Origin: Gnetum montanum
Taxonomy: Eukaryota > Streptophyta > Gnetopsida > Gnetales > Gnetaceae
Length of the DNA stretch: 64,000 nt
Assembly (NCBI GenBank): GCA_015680685.1
Contig: MNCI01025128.1
Span: forward strand, 734,256-798,255
Direction: 5' to 3'
Position numbers and translations under genes: made by a program. Shown one piece after another: positions 1 to 9,640 of the stretch (positions are counted from its first letter, which is position 1; each line of letters starts with the position of its first letter). The notes below the pieces were generated by a model. The model saw only the letters and a program-made list of their open reading frames with translations, was not told where the DNA came from and did not search any database.

Positions 1-1128
1 ATTGTTATTGAGGTGGTCACTCGCTTGCAAGAGGCTCATCCTGAACTAGGTATGTGTACATTACATGTTATACTAAGCATCTAGTTTTATCATGATTCTT
101 TGTGTTTATCCTCGATCATGCCTAATTTATGTGTGTGCTTGTAGGTGCCAAACTCTAGTGGGATCCTTCCGAAGCTACCCACATTAATGCTCTTCTTAAA
201 TTACCAGGGGATATTGAGCAAGTTCCAAGAAAGATCTACGATGCGGTTTCTGGTTGCATTGTACAGAATGCCAAGACAATTTGGACCTTAAGGCATTTGA
301 CTGAGCATCTATGGGATGAGGTTCATACACTAAGGGAGACACCAGCGAAAGAGAGAGAGGAGAAGATGGATCTCCAATTTTGTTACGACTTTGCTGCTAC
401 TAGGTTGTCTGGCGATAGCACATGACACTCATCCGAAGTCACCTACACGTGGTATTGGAAGATTTTAAATGGTAAGGTGCAGGCTACTTAAGACTTAGTA
501 GAACAAAAGGCATAGATATATTTTTTTGAACAGGAAATGTCAAGATTGGAAATATTTTGCTGCCAAAGTATGGAAGTGGGGCCAAGACTCTAAGGATCAA
601 AAGCATCATTACAAGAAATGGTTGAAGGAAGAGTTAGTTGAACATCACCAGGCTGAGATGTTCATCGATGGGTTAGGTTTGCGACCTTCTTATGATAGGT
701 TTGTCGAGTGTACCGAGGTGGAGGAATCTCTGGAGAGAATGATTACCACCACCTTTGGGGAGACTACGATAGGCGTGTTTTCTCTTGAGCGCCCTACTTG
801 GACCCTAGTGGACAAAGGCAAAGCACTCGTTGGCATTGATCTTGGCTTGGAGGAGGATTGGGCGAAAGTGCTTGAGAAGGAGATTCTGCGTAGTTTGGAG
901 ACCAACTTAGGGCCTTCCTCACTTGTGAGTGTTTTATTGTAGCATTTATTTTTGTATGTTTTTATTGTTTTCATTGTTAATGTTACTATTTTTTTGATTT
1001 TTGTGTTTATGATTTGTTTTGTTTTGTTTTCTATTTTCTGTTTATAGGGACATGTTGATGATGGAGTTGGCCTTAGTGGAGTAGGAGTGGATGATGAAGA
1101 GGATCTTGGGGATCAGCCCCATCTATGA
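1..1128 (+). pseudogene. Intron-containing gene-like unit of unknown function, decayed
   Basis: Four exon-like blocks are visible. Block 1 (1-49) ends at a GTATGT donor and block 2 starts at 145 after a TTGTAG acceptor; the reading frame continues across this 95-bp intron. Block 2 holds a long hydrophilic stretch but carries a TAG at 156-158 and a TGA at 423-425. Block 3 (about 534-924) begins after a T-rich tract ending in CAG, stays open, and ends at a GTGAGT donor. A 123-bp intron (925-1047, T-rich, ending TATAG) joins it in phase 0 to block 4 (1048-1128), an acidic C-terminus (DDEEDLGD) ending in TGA. Blocks 2 and 3 do not join cleanly in frame. I recognise no domain. The unit lies opposite to and beyond the protease of the minus-strand Tat element, so it may be a captured host gene or one of the antisense extra ORFs known from Tat elements; the introns favour captured genomic DNA. 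Confidence 0.5.
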
Positions 1129-1713
1129 GCTTTGCATTAGTTAGGCTTAAGCCATTGAGTGCTTTTTAGATTTTTGGATGTTTGAATGTTTGATAAAATA
1201 TATGAAGACTAATGTAATGGCCCAAATTTAATTGTGGTATAAAATGGTTGCATTCCTTTGTTACTTTGATGTTCTATGTAAATATTTTTGTTATTTTTCA
1301 TGTTTTCTCAAGTATATTGTGAACATGTGTGTGCAACTATAGGTAACATAAATTTCTAAATGTAAAGTAAAACGTAAGGTAAATGTTTTTGAAAAATACA
1401 GCAATGACCATGCATGAATTTAAATTATAACTTGTAATTTATAACTAAAAATTTGATGTAAAATGATAGGAGTTCGTGAATCTGTAACTTGTTGACTCTA
1501 GTTTAAAGCCATTTCAGGCTGGGTACATCAGTTTAAAGTCATGATGGACTATTGCATCTATTGTTAAAGAAAGAAAGGATCACCAATTTTATGCCATGGT
1601 GGGCCAAAGGTAGTAACATTTTCAGAAATTTTTAAACAGAAATGGCCATTTCTGATCGTGGCTAGTTTAATGTCATTGCAGACTTTTGTTGGCAATTTAT
1701 TGTTATGCCAAAC
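1129..1713. other. Gene-free stretch, degenerate start of a repeat array
   Basis: No open frame or RNA gene is visible. From about 1500 the motif GTTTAAAG/TCAT recurs at irregular spacing (near 1502, 1530 and 1668). It looks like worn copies of the 27-bp unit that becomes regular at 1714. Confidence 0.5.
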
Positions 1714-1863
1714 GATTTGTAGTGTAACGTCATTCCGAACGATTCGTAGTTTAACATCATTTCAGACAGTTCATAGTTTAACATCATTTCAGACAGTTCG
1801 TAGTTAAACATCATTTTGGATAATTCGTAGTTTAACGTCATTTCGAACAGTTCATAGTTTAAC
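1714..1863. repeat. 27-bp minisatellite, about 5.6 copies
   Basis: Units start at 1714, 1741, 1768, 1795, 1822 and 1849. The core is TCGTAGTTTAACATCATTTC with a few substitutions per copy. The array abuts the 3' end of the Tat protease frame. Tandem arrays between coding region and 3' LTR are a known trait of Tat/Ogre elements, but here the array comes straight after the protease, where RT should be. Confidence 0.85.
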
Positions 1864-1864
1864 T

Positions 1865-2530
1865 CTATTTGTTAAGCTGCTTTTTGATCTTTTGTAGTTT
1901 AACATATGGGTTTGAGCATGTGGGTAAGATTTTATACTCACCTTCTCCTTCAGCGGTGATATCAAAGGGTAATTTCAACCAAGAGACATCAGTAGGGATG
2001 GTGCGTATGTTTGTATTGTCTAGTGTTTCTTCAGTTTCAGTAGGGTTGGAAGCTAGCGTTGGATCTATGTTTTGAAGTGTGCTCATGGTTCCTTTCTTAG
2101 GCTCAACCAATTCAATTTCTAATTCTTGATTCACTCTAGAGTTTGAGGAAGTAGGTGACACTATTGCATCCCCATATATGATGATCTCACCACCCTCGTA
2201 AGGTAGGTGGACCTCCTGATGGATTGGGGAGGATACGGCTTTAAGTTGAGCTAGCCAGGGACATCCTAGGATCAGATTAAGTCTTGGCATTTCATTGACT
2301 ACTATGAATTCAGTTGATGTGGGGAATTTGTCCCCAGCTATGAATTCTAAGGTAACCATACCTCTTACTCCAACACGGGAACCACTAAAGGATTTTAGAA
2401 AAGAAGTTGTTGTGGGTTGTATTTGTTCGGTAAGTCTTAGTTTTTCGATGACAGAAAAAGGTATTACATTGGTTGTTGTACCGTCATCAACATTCACCCT
2501 ACATATCTTGAAATGATTAACCTGTATCAT
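1865..2530 (-). pseudogene. Tat-lineage retroelement aspartic protease
   Basis: This 221-codon open frame holds a plant Ty3/gypsy Tat-type protease. Near residue 15 is VDDGTTTNVIP, matching the family's D-x-G-[ST]-A-x-N active-site loop but with T in place of the usual S-A. About 75 residues on comes the flap/LGxPW region, here LILGCPWL, followed by AVSSPIHQ, which corresponds to the Tat/Ogre signature (G)AV-SS-LHQ. The enzyme would cut the Gag-Pol polyprotein in the particle. The frame shifts relative to the preceding segment (2517-2780), so the upstream strand of the fold is in another frame. After about residue 120 the sequence is a low-conservation linker that in relatives leads to RT; here it ends at 1865. 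Confidence 0.75.
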
Positions 2531-3293
2531 TATGAAACATAGGGGTTATGGTGAATTCTCCTGTTTTGTCATCTAGCTTAATGTCCTTAGCGTGAAACTC
2601 TAGGGATGTAGTTTTTGATTCCTGAGCTTGCGTAGACAATACTGCATGAATGGATGGTTCATCTATGCGAAGGTCCTCACTAAGAGGGACCGAAGTTAAC
2701 ATACGCACAAGAGCTTCTCGATGTACTAGCGAAGTCATTACTAGATCATATAGGCTTAAAGAAGTATTATTTTGTTTCAAAGCTTGTGTGACTTGGTCAA
2801 TGCATTCGCTAGGTCTTTACCATTTGGGGAACCTTTATCTATAGAGACTTGGTCCATTCGACCTAGCAATCGTATTTCTTGTGGAGGGGTTTTTACTAAA
2901 GATGCTGGGTTTGGGACATGACTCTTGACATTATCCTTGTTTTGGTGACTTGAACTAGGCTCATTAATAGGCGGACTCATGGGAACGGTGTTTAGCGGTG
3001 TTGGCTTTGGTGGTCCTAATTCGTGTCGATGATTTTCCCTTTCCAAACATTCTCTTGTTAGTCTATCGGCAAGACGTTCTCACAGAGGTTGTGGGGGAAT
3101 GAAGGTGGTTTTGGCATTTTGGCACTTGGATCATGAAGGGAATGGGTCGGTTTTTAGATGGTGTGGTTGTGGCTACAACAGAAGGAGGTACACAGATGAC
3201 GAATGGTTTTGGTGGTGTGGGGGATGTACGCATGGTGAAAGGGGTTTGAGGATATGTTGGAATAGGTGTGTTTTCTGAAGGCCTGCAAATCAC
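2517..3293 (-). pseudogene. Gag-protease linker of the Tat element, frameshifted
   Basis: Three overlapping or abutting minus-strand frames (3063-3293, 2777-3046, 2517-2780) form the spacer between the gag zinc knuckle and the protease. The first two are rich in proline, serine and threonine. The last contains SLYDLVMTSLVHREALVRML, which matches the S-L-x-D-L-x-x-x-S-x-x-H-R-x-A-L segment preceding Tat/Ogre proteases, followed by an F-H-A-K-D-I block corresponding to the F-S-D-D-D-L segment of the family. Each boundary is a frameshift or stop, so no continuous polyprotein remains. Confidence 0.6.
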
Positions 3294-3325
3294 AATGGGT
3301 TTTCAAGGAGCATCTTGTCTGTCTT

Positions 3326-3988
3326 TCACATGATAGTATTAATCACATATGGTGCATCATTAGTATTGAGAGGATCCTTGTAGACCCCCATGGATTGGTT
3401 CTGGGGTCTTACTGGGTTTGCCTCGTCGAATACAACTTCATCCCTATCAATCATGCATTGTATATCCTGTTTTAACGTAAAACAGTAATTAGTCCCATGA
3501 TCACACCTTTGGTGATATTCACAAAACCTATCCAATCTAAAGCCCTTTGGAATGGGTGGTTCGCTAGCTATTGCTAAAGCTGGGTTCTTGGCCAACTCGC
3601 AAAATCGATCATGTCTTTGAGAGACCGTGGGAGACATTTGTTTGTGTTGAATTAGCCCAACCTTTAGAAGTTGATCAAGCAATTGTGAAGGCTTCATGGG
3701 CAATGGTGTGTATTTAGTAGGGTCTTTTCTTTTGAAGGTATGGGCATGACCCCTATTGTTATTTCTATTTGAAGGATTTTCGGGTGTAGGAGTGGACGTG
3801 GTTCTTTCATAGCTGTTTGGAACAGTAGGTTGTTTTCCTTTTTGTCTTGGATGACCAGGTCGGGTTGTTTCAGCCAATGCTACTACTATTGTTTTAGATT
3901 TATCTTTCCTAGTATGTTGCCTCTTAAAGGTTGAGTAGGCTGGGTCATTACTTGTTTGTGCTACCTCTTCTATGTCTTTGATTTGCAC
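3326..3988 (-). pseudogene. Gag C-terminal part with zinc-knuckle-like motif
   Basis: This open frame of 220 codons begins with a basic, lysine-rich stretch and a proline-rich middle. Near residue 160 it carries FCEYHQRCDHGTNYC, the C-x2-H-x4-H-x4-C style knuckle (C, H, H, C visible) used by Tat and Athila Gag in place of the usual CCHC. The following TLKQDIQCMIDRDEV matches the conserved helix after the knuckle (L-K-x-x-I-x-x-x-I). The domain would bind element RNA during particle assembly. It is separated from the capsid part by stops between 3988 and 4127. Confidence 0.7.
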
Positions 3989-4126
3989 GAATGCTTAGCT
4001 CAATGTATGGGCTTTCAACTAATAAAGTTTTGATTTAATAAAGTCATTCACTATCGACTTAAGGATGGTAAGCAAGTATGTTTTAGGGATGGGTTCATGA
4101 AGTTCATTTAAGATTGCACTCCACCT

Positions 4127-4891
4127 TTAGATAAATTTTTGTGCTAGCTCAAGCGATGCTTGTTTGATTTGGATTAAGCTATACAACGTGGCTTCAGGTT
4201 TCAGATTGTACTTGAAATGGGTGACAAATTGATGCAAAAAATCCTCTAAATAAGATATGGAACTACGAGGTAAAGATCGGTACCAGTCTAAGGCTTTTCC
4301 AGTTAAGGACATTGCAAACACTCACAAAATTATATGGGGACATGCTTGAAGTAAAAGACTTTTGGTTCAAAATGTTACTAAGTGGGCGTTTGGGTCTCCC
4401 TCTCCATTGTACTTGGTCAGCTGAGGTAACGAGACTTCCTTTGGCAAGGTTAAGGGTGGGACTGAGGAGTCAACTGGGTCATCTTGATAGAAATCTAGTA
4501 CCTTGACTTCCTTAGTGTTCATAGTTTTAAGGCATTTTAATTCTTCTGCCAATGAGTGCATCATTTTTTGTGTGTTTGCCAATTCTTGGGCAGTAGGTAG
4601 ACCAATGGATGAGCGGATTGTGGCTGACAATGATTCAATTGTTGTGTTATTTGTGGAAAGAGAGGTTGTTGGGCTGACATTTGTTGCAGTGGGATGACAT
4701 TTGGGGCTGAGGTCATGGGATGTGGTACACTGTAGTGAGTAGACAGGTTTTGCTAAACAGCTAGTGGGACCCACTGTCCAGTCACCTGTTGTGAAGAAAT
4801 CATTGGTGCTTGTTGGATTTGCACTTGAGGTATGTAATGGATGGATGTGTAAGAAGGTATGATCAATGGCATTCCAATCACTTGAGGTCAA
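4127..4891 (-). pseudogene. Gag capsid core (retrotransposon gag domain), two frames
   Basis: The segment 4367-4891 ends in LTKYNGEGDPNAHL, equivalent to the P-K-Y-D-G-x-x-D-P-x-x-H-L motif that opens the plant Ty3/gypsy Gag domain. The next frame (4127-4321) carries SLTGKALDWYRSLPRSSI and then FVTHFKYNLKPEATLYSL, the W-Y-x-x-L-P and F-x-x-H-F blocks of the same domain. About 45 bases between them are out of frame. The protein would form the virus-like particle shell. Its N-terminal neighbour is 4888-5202. Confidence 0.75.
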
Positions 4892-5202
4892 AAAGTCATT
4901 CCTGCATTAGTTTGAGGAGGAAGCTGCTGGGATTGTGTTTGCAATGGTACGATGGAAGTAGATGCATTAGTTTGAACGTTGGACTTGGAGAATATGGGAA
5001 TAGGAATGGCTACTTCCCATAAGGGAGCTGGTGACGGAAATGTTGTCTCTTCTAGGAAATATTGAAATAGTGGGTTTGTATGGGCATGGGGGCTAATGGT
5101 ATGGTATGAATCCGCATGTTTAGATTGGGCTGCAAAATCATCTTCCTCATCTCCACCTTGAGGCTCTACTGGAGGTAATTGTAGGGCTTGATTTCTAGCC
5201 AT
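4888..5202 (-). pseudogene. Gag N-terminal segment of the Tat element
   Basis: This 104-codon frame starts with MARNQALQL and is rich in proline, glutamine and acidic residues, as is common for the variable N-terminus of Tat Gag. It ends at a stop overlapping the start of the next gag frame by a few bases. That overlap could be a simple frameshift mutation. I assign it by position and composition only. Confidence 0.45.
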
Positions 5203-5304
5203 GAGAAGTTGGGATATGAGTCTATGATGGTGTTTAGAGAGCGAGATTATGTCGAATGTTGAAGGAATGAATTTGTGACCTCCTTTATGGATAAGTTCAT
5301 AGTC

Positions 5305-5547
5305 TCATTTTTCTTCCCTTTCTGTATGGTCAATAGGTAGGTTGGCCAAAATTTTGACACATATGAAGTTATACTCTTCAGGTGTAAGAGTTGCGTAAGT
5401 AGGGCCTTTTCCCTGTAGCCTGAGCGACTGGCAAGTAGGGCCTTGAGGATTTATGTGTTCAATAATGGTTATGGATTCTGTAGTAGTCATAGGGTTCGAA
5501 GTTTCAACAATTGGTAGTGTTACTAGGTTGATTTGGAAGGATTCCAT
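5305..5547 (-). CDS. Short leader ORF upstream of gag, unknown function
   Basis: An 80-codon open frame lies between the 5' untranslated repeats and the Gag start. It contains an alternating hydrophobic and threonine-rich N-terminal half and a PTYATLTPEEYNFI segment. I recognise no domain. It may be a decayed N-terminal extension of Gag (it ends about 100 nt before the 5202 start) or chance. It is not repeated elsewhere in the window. Confidence 0.25.
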   Translation of the reverse strand: MESFQINLVTLPIVETSNPMTTTESITIIEHINPQGPTCQSLRLQGKGPTYATLTPEEYNFICVKILANLPIDHTEREEK

Positions 5548-5650
5548 GACGAACGTGAGAAGACTGGGCTAGATGAATGGAGTTGGATTGCAAGCAGTTG
5601 CACTGTGAACAATGTGACACAAACACAGCGGAATCAAACCAATCAAACCA

Positions 5651-5742
5651 CAGTGTGACCAACAAGGCAAGCTCAACGTGACCAACAGGGCAAGCTCAGT
5701 GTGACCAATAGGACAAGCTCAGCATGATCAACAAGGACATGA
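5651..5742. repeat. 23-bp tandem repeat in the Tat leader, 4 copies
   Basis: Units start at 5651, 5674, 5697 and 5720. The consensus is CAGTGTGACCAACAAGGCAAG plus CT. The GTGACC core also recurs in the LTR repeat at 6948-7049. It sits in the untranslated leader between PBS and gag. Confidence 0.8.
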
Positions 5743-5810
5743 GACTCACAGGATAAGATGAAAAAGTTTTAACAGGTAGCATGATCGATGTTTTAACAAT
5801 GGCAAATATG

Positions 5811-5828
5811 GCCCTCCTTCTAGTGCCA
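5811..5828 (-). promoter_or_regulatory. Primer-binding site of the Tat element
   Basis: On the minus strand TGGCACTAGAAGGAGGGC begins 5 nt after the proposed LTR end (5834). It starts with TGG, the complement of the tRNA CCA tail, as a PBS must. I cannot name the primer tRNA with certainty; it is not the initiator-Met type used by the other elements here. Confidence 0.55.
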
Positions 5829-6469
5829 AAAATTGTACTGACTTAAATCGTTGGTGTGAGGCTGGAAGGGAAACAGACACCGAAAGATCGTTGGGTAGTC
5901 ACAACTGACCTTGCCTTCACCTAAGGGCAAGCTGGAAAAGTAAACAAAGGTAGAGTGCCTTCGATGGTCTACACGCAAATCAACCAAGGACTTCCCTGAG
6001 CGTAAGCTATAGTTAGCGTTGGGGTTATCATAAATGATGTCTTAAAATGTGTAAATTTGCGTAAAATGTAAACATGAGCCGTAAAACGTAAATGTAAATG
6101 TAAGGTGTAAACAAAACATAAACTAAACTGAACATGTAAACTGAACGTAAATTGAATGTAAGAAGAAATGTAAACAAGATGTAAAACAGAATGTAAAATA
6201 GAAAATGGGAATAATGTTTAGTTGGCAAAACAAACGGAATTGTATTACTTAGAAAAGACTTGCACCGGTCAAAGCGTAGTTGTGTGTAGATGGCAGGTTC
6301 AATGCCTAGTCCTAGGGTGATGTAACGTGATGATGTGATGAATGTAAGAAGTGCTTGGATACCAATAGTCAGGTGTGCCGAGCATCCAAGGATTGTAGGT
6401 TCTTGCTGTATCTTCCTAGAATTTCCAGAGTCTCCAATTGCCAACCCTCATTTATGTGAATTGATAGGG

Positions 6470-6477
6470 TATTTATA
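6470..6477 (-). promoter_or_regulatory. TATA box of the Tat LTR
   Basis: On the minus strand TATAAATA lies in the context CCCTATAAATACCC, a textbook plant TATA box, about 640 nt upstream of the LTR end. It would mark the U3/R boundary near 6440. Confidence 0.55.
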
Positions 6478-6568
6478 GGGTTAGGCCGGGCTCGGGCATG
6501 AAATTCAAGAATGGAATCAATGGCTGAGAGATGAGAGGAAAGAAGATCTAGTGACATGTGTCCAATGG

Positions 6569-6628
6569 ACAATTGTGCATGAGTTGGATGCATGTCGGAC
6601 AGTTGTGCATGAGTTGGATGTATGTCGA
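6569..6628. repeat. 30-bp direct duplication in the LTR
   Basis: Two adjacent units (6569-6598 and 6599-6628) share TTGTGCATGAGTTGGATG and differ at a few positions. Confidence 0.8.
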
Positions 6629-6947
6629 AAAGCTACGTTTTCAACCAGGTGCATTGCATTGTACAACTCGTGGGTTACTCAAGCCCATGAAAGTACATTT
6701 AATTTAGACCATGAGGGCTTGACATGCCCACAAATGAGAATTTACAATGAAATGTACAATAAGAGAAATTTGACTCAACTTGCTTGACCATGGATTGAGT
6801 GTTGCGGGATGTCGAGATGTTGAGTCGAGGTTGTTCGAGGCATCTCTATTTGACCAGGGCTTCCAACGTGAGTTGTCTGGGCTTCAATGTGTCTTCAACA
6901 TGCATTTGAACTATTTTTGTGCAAGGAGGACTAGCAGTCATGCTACA

Positions 6948-7049
6948 GTCACGCTGGGTAGTCATGCTGGGCGTGACCCCAGTGTGACCTGAGCGTGAGT
7001 CATGCTAGGTAGTCATGCTGGGCGTGACCTCAGCATGACCTAAGAATGA
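6948..7049. repeat. 51-bp direct duplication in U3
   Basis: Units at 6948-6998 and 6999-7049 share TAGTCATGCTGGGCGTGACC. Each unit contains GTCATGCT and AGTGTGACCT-like words. Duplicated U3 blocks often act as enhancers in LTRs; that role is inferred. Confidence 0.75.
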
Positions 7050-7074
7050 GGTGGGAAAAATGTAATTTCTAACA

Positions 7075-8525
7075 CCAAATTTGGAATTTTTAAGCCTATT
7101 TTTAAGTACAACTACTGTCTTCCTGTGTGTGATCTGGATTTGGAAATTTGAGCTTGAAAATGTCTGATTTGGAGCCTGTTTTGAATAGGTCATGCAAGAA
7201 TTTGGGCAGGTCACGTTGTGGTCATGCTCAGTGTGACCTGCAGCATGACCTAAAAACTTATAATTGTGGACGCTAGATGCTGAACACTAGAATTTTTGAA
7301 CTTTGAGCAATCATCTTCCACTTTTGATTTGATTTTGATTTGATTAGAGTTGTTCATGCTGAGGATGAGCAAACTACCTTGGGTAGGCTGGGTGTGAGCT
7401 CAATGCCTTAGCCAAATTTTGCCTTCCGAATGCTCAAAAGGGCTTGAGTCATTTTCAATTTAAGGTGCTAGGCTGAAATTAGTGGTGTTTCAGTGAGGAA
7501 GGATTTTCACTCAATTACCAAGATAATTGGAAGGATTTTAGATTTATCACTCATATTTCTAGATGCATATACTCTACTAGAATTTCATCTCTTATCAGTA
7601 TTACTACAAAAAACAAGGAGATTGACACTTCCAATTAGATAGACAATGATGATGACCAAGAACACATAGTATATCACCTCTATTGCTAGACCATTCAGAG
7701 CTTATAACTCTAGAAATGATGATGACTTTAAGGACATTCCAGGGATTTAGGCACATGCTTATTGGGAGCATCAAAAGTAGTAGAATCAACCAACATATGT
7801 ATAGGGGAAGCTTCTCAAGAAGGATCTACAAAAAAGTATGTAGAGATGAGCCACCACCATCATTTAAGTAGTAGGTCATTAATAGCATTTTTGCAATCTT
7901 AGTTTAGTATGCTCCTTTAATCCCAAAAACTTATTACTACCATGGTACTCCATCTTCCTCCACAATAGCTCCATCACTAGACACAACATCTATGACCATC
8001 CATTTTTAGTGGAAATTAGGTCTCATTATGCTCTAATTTCAATGCCTTCTAATGATGATGATGATTATGGTGATAATGATGAATAGATTTTGAGATGGAC
8101 TACCAGTAGTAATGATGATGAGGAAGAACTTTACTAGCCTAATGATGATATCTATGATTCTATTGAGAACACTGAAAATTATGATTGATTAGCTATTGGA
8201 TGATGTTAAGAACAGGGAATATGTTTTTCTACATTTGGACCTTGATTGGACATGAATTGGTCTTTCTCTATTTTTAGCCTATGTGTTTATAGTGTTTGTT
8301 TGTAGCTTTTTTTCTTAAAACTACATGATGCTTAATATTTGGCTTCTAACATGTTACTTACAACAACATGATCTTATCATACATGGAAACTATAGTTTAC
8401 ATATATAGTTTATGTTATTATGGTTTAATTCATTTTTAATTCAAATATTGAGCAAATAGAATTATGCTTAACTGTTCAATTTCATGAACTTTATGCTAAC
8501 CAATTTTTAATTTTTGCACATCACC
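7075..8525 (+). other. Gene-free AT-rich DNA; GAT-rich tract; possible SIRE-like internal remnant
   Basis: There are only short chance frames. Between about 8050 and 8125 ATGATGATG-type triplets recur, giving an Asp/Asn-rich reading. Because a polypurine tract and LTR follow at 8526, the right part may be the decayed 3' internal region of that element. No domain is recognisable. Confidence 0.4.
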
Positions 8526-9640
8526 AAAAAGGGAAATACTATTGATGATTTATGTATGAAAACTTAACAAAATGAAAATTACAATTATTTTCTTTCATGT
8601 TAGTTTATACCACCTAAAGGTTTGTTAGACTTGGGAGAATATTGAGACATTACCAAAGAAATAAAACCTTCTTCTACCAAGTGTTATGTCAAGCAACAAA
8701 AGTCTCATGACATCCTACACTCATGCAAGACATCCTACTTTCCCATAAGGCATCCTACTAATTCCAAAGATATTTTTATTACATGAAAGACATCTTTCCA
8801 AGCTTGCACAACAACTCACAAGCATGTCTCACTTTAAGATAAGACATTTTATAATAATAAAATTTTTCTGATCCTTATACAAGATAGCTTACCAAAATTA
8901 TTAGGAGCATCACATGAGATGCCTTGTTCTTAGTTAAGATATGTTATTAATTAATAAGACATATTTTCCAATCATAAGACAAAAATATAGCTAGATTTTC
9001 CACACTTCATATAACATATCTAACTACCCAATAAGCTAGTTGTTTGAAGGATAATAACAATTATATCTCCCAAAAGATAATAAATAGGTAATAAGGCAAA
9101 GCTCCAAGGACCAAGAAATTGAGCAAGCATTAAGCATCAAGTATTCTAGTGATTTGTAAATTTTATTCTTATCTATTTGTTAGCTTTGTTATGAGCTTAA
9201 AGTAAAGAATTTGAAAGATAATTCACAAGCTCCTTGATTCAACTTTATTATTTCCATTGTATCTTGAGAGTTTGGATAATTCTCTTAAGATTGATTGCAC
9301 TTTTGTTTTATTGTTGAGTTGGAGTCTTGGATCTCAGGATACTTTCTACTAAAAACTTTAGGGGTTGTGTATATTTCTTGAAAAAGATCACAAAATTGCA
9401 TTGGTTTGAGTTAGAGACTCAAACTTGGACCTCAGAATCAATTGTACTTAATCGTTATAAAGGTTTTGGTGCTCTTGAAACCAAATTTTAAGAGAAACAC
9501 ATATAAAGGTTTGCAAGCTTCTATCCTCTAAGTGTGAAGGTACCCAAGTTGAAAACCCACATATTTTGTGATTATAGTTTGTATGAATCAATCTTTATCT
9601 TTTCAATGGAACTTATTCACCCCCTCTAGGTTCTTGATCA
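8526..9640 (+). mobile_element. SIRE-like copia 3' LTR with polypurine tract
   Basis: ATCACCAAAAAGGGAAAT at about 8522-8538 matches the ATCACCAAAAAGGGGGAT polypurine tract seen in reverse at 43074-43092 in the other SIRE-like element. The following 1.1 kb ends with ATTCACCCCCTCTAGG and TTCTTGATCA, the counterpart of the LTR ends at 46555 and 20412. The start at about 8543 (TGATG) gives about 1.1 kb, close to the 1106-bp LTR2 below. The U3 part is rich in GACATCCTA words, as in the related LTRs. No PBS follows, so this is a 3' or solo LTR. Confidence 0.55.

Larger units (their letters stand above)
1714..7074 (-). mobile_element. Ty3/gypsy Tat-lineage element: 5' LTR, PBS, gag, protease; no RT seen
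   Basis: Reading the minus strand from 7074 downward there is a 5' LTR with TATA box, a PBS, a tandem-repeat leader, gag with its capsid motif and zinc knuckle, then a retropepsin-like region with the Tat-type signature. No RT, RNase H or integrase follows: the minus strand below 1865 gives a 27-bp array, and then the opposite-strand unit at 1-1128. No 3' LTR is in the window, so the element is either deleted or a gag-only nonautonomous type (like the described TR-GAG elements) whose 3' end lies to the left. Every coding section is broken by frameshifts or stops. Confidence 0.75.
5834..7074 (-). repeat. 5' LTR of the Tat element (upstream end tentative)
   Basis: On the minus strand it would begin TGTTAGAAATTAC at 7074 and end CAGTACA at 5834, about 1.24 kb, with TG/CA ends, an internal TATA box and the PBS 5 nt beyond. 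No second copy is in the window to confirm the borders. Sequence resembling its internal GTCATGCT/GTGACCT motif recurs at 7215-7250, so the true upstream border may lie further right, up to about 7490. Open frames within it are by-products of internal direct repeats. Confidence 0.55.

Noticed and set aside
6551-6992. Two plus-strand frames with repeated VHELD
   Set aside because: They arise from the 30-bp duplication in the Tat LTR and lie antisense to the element.
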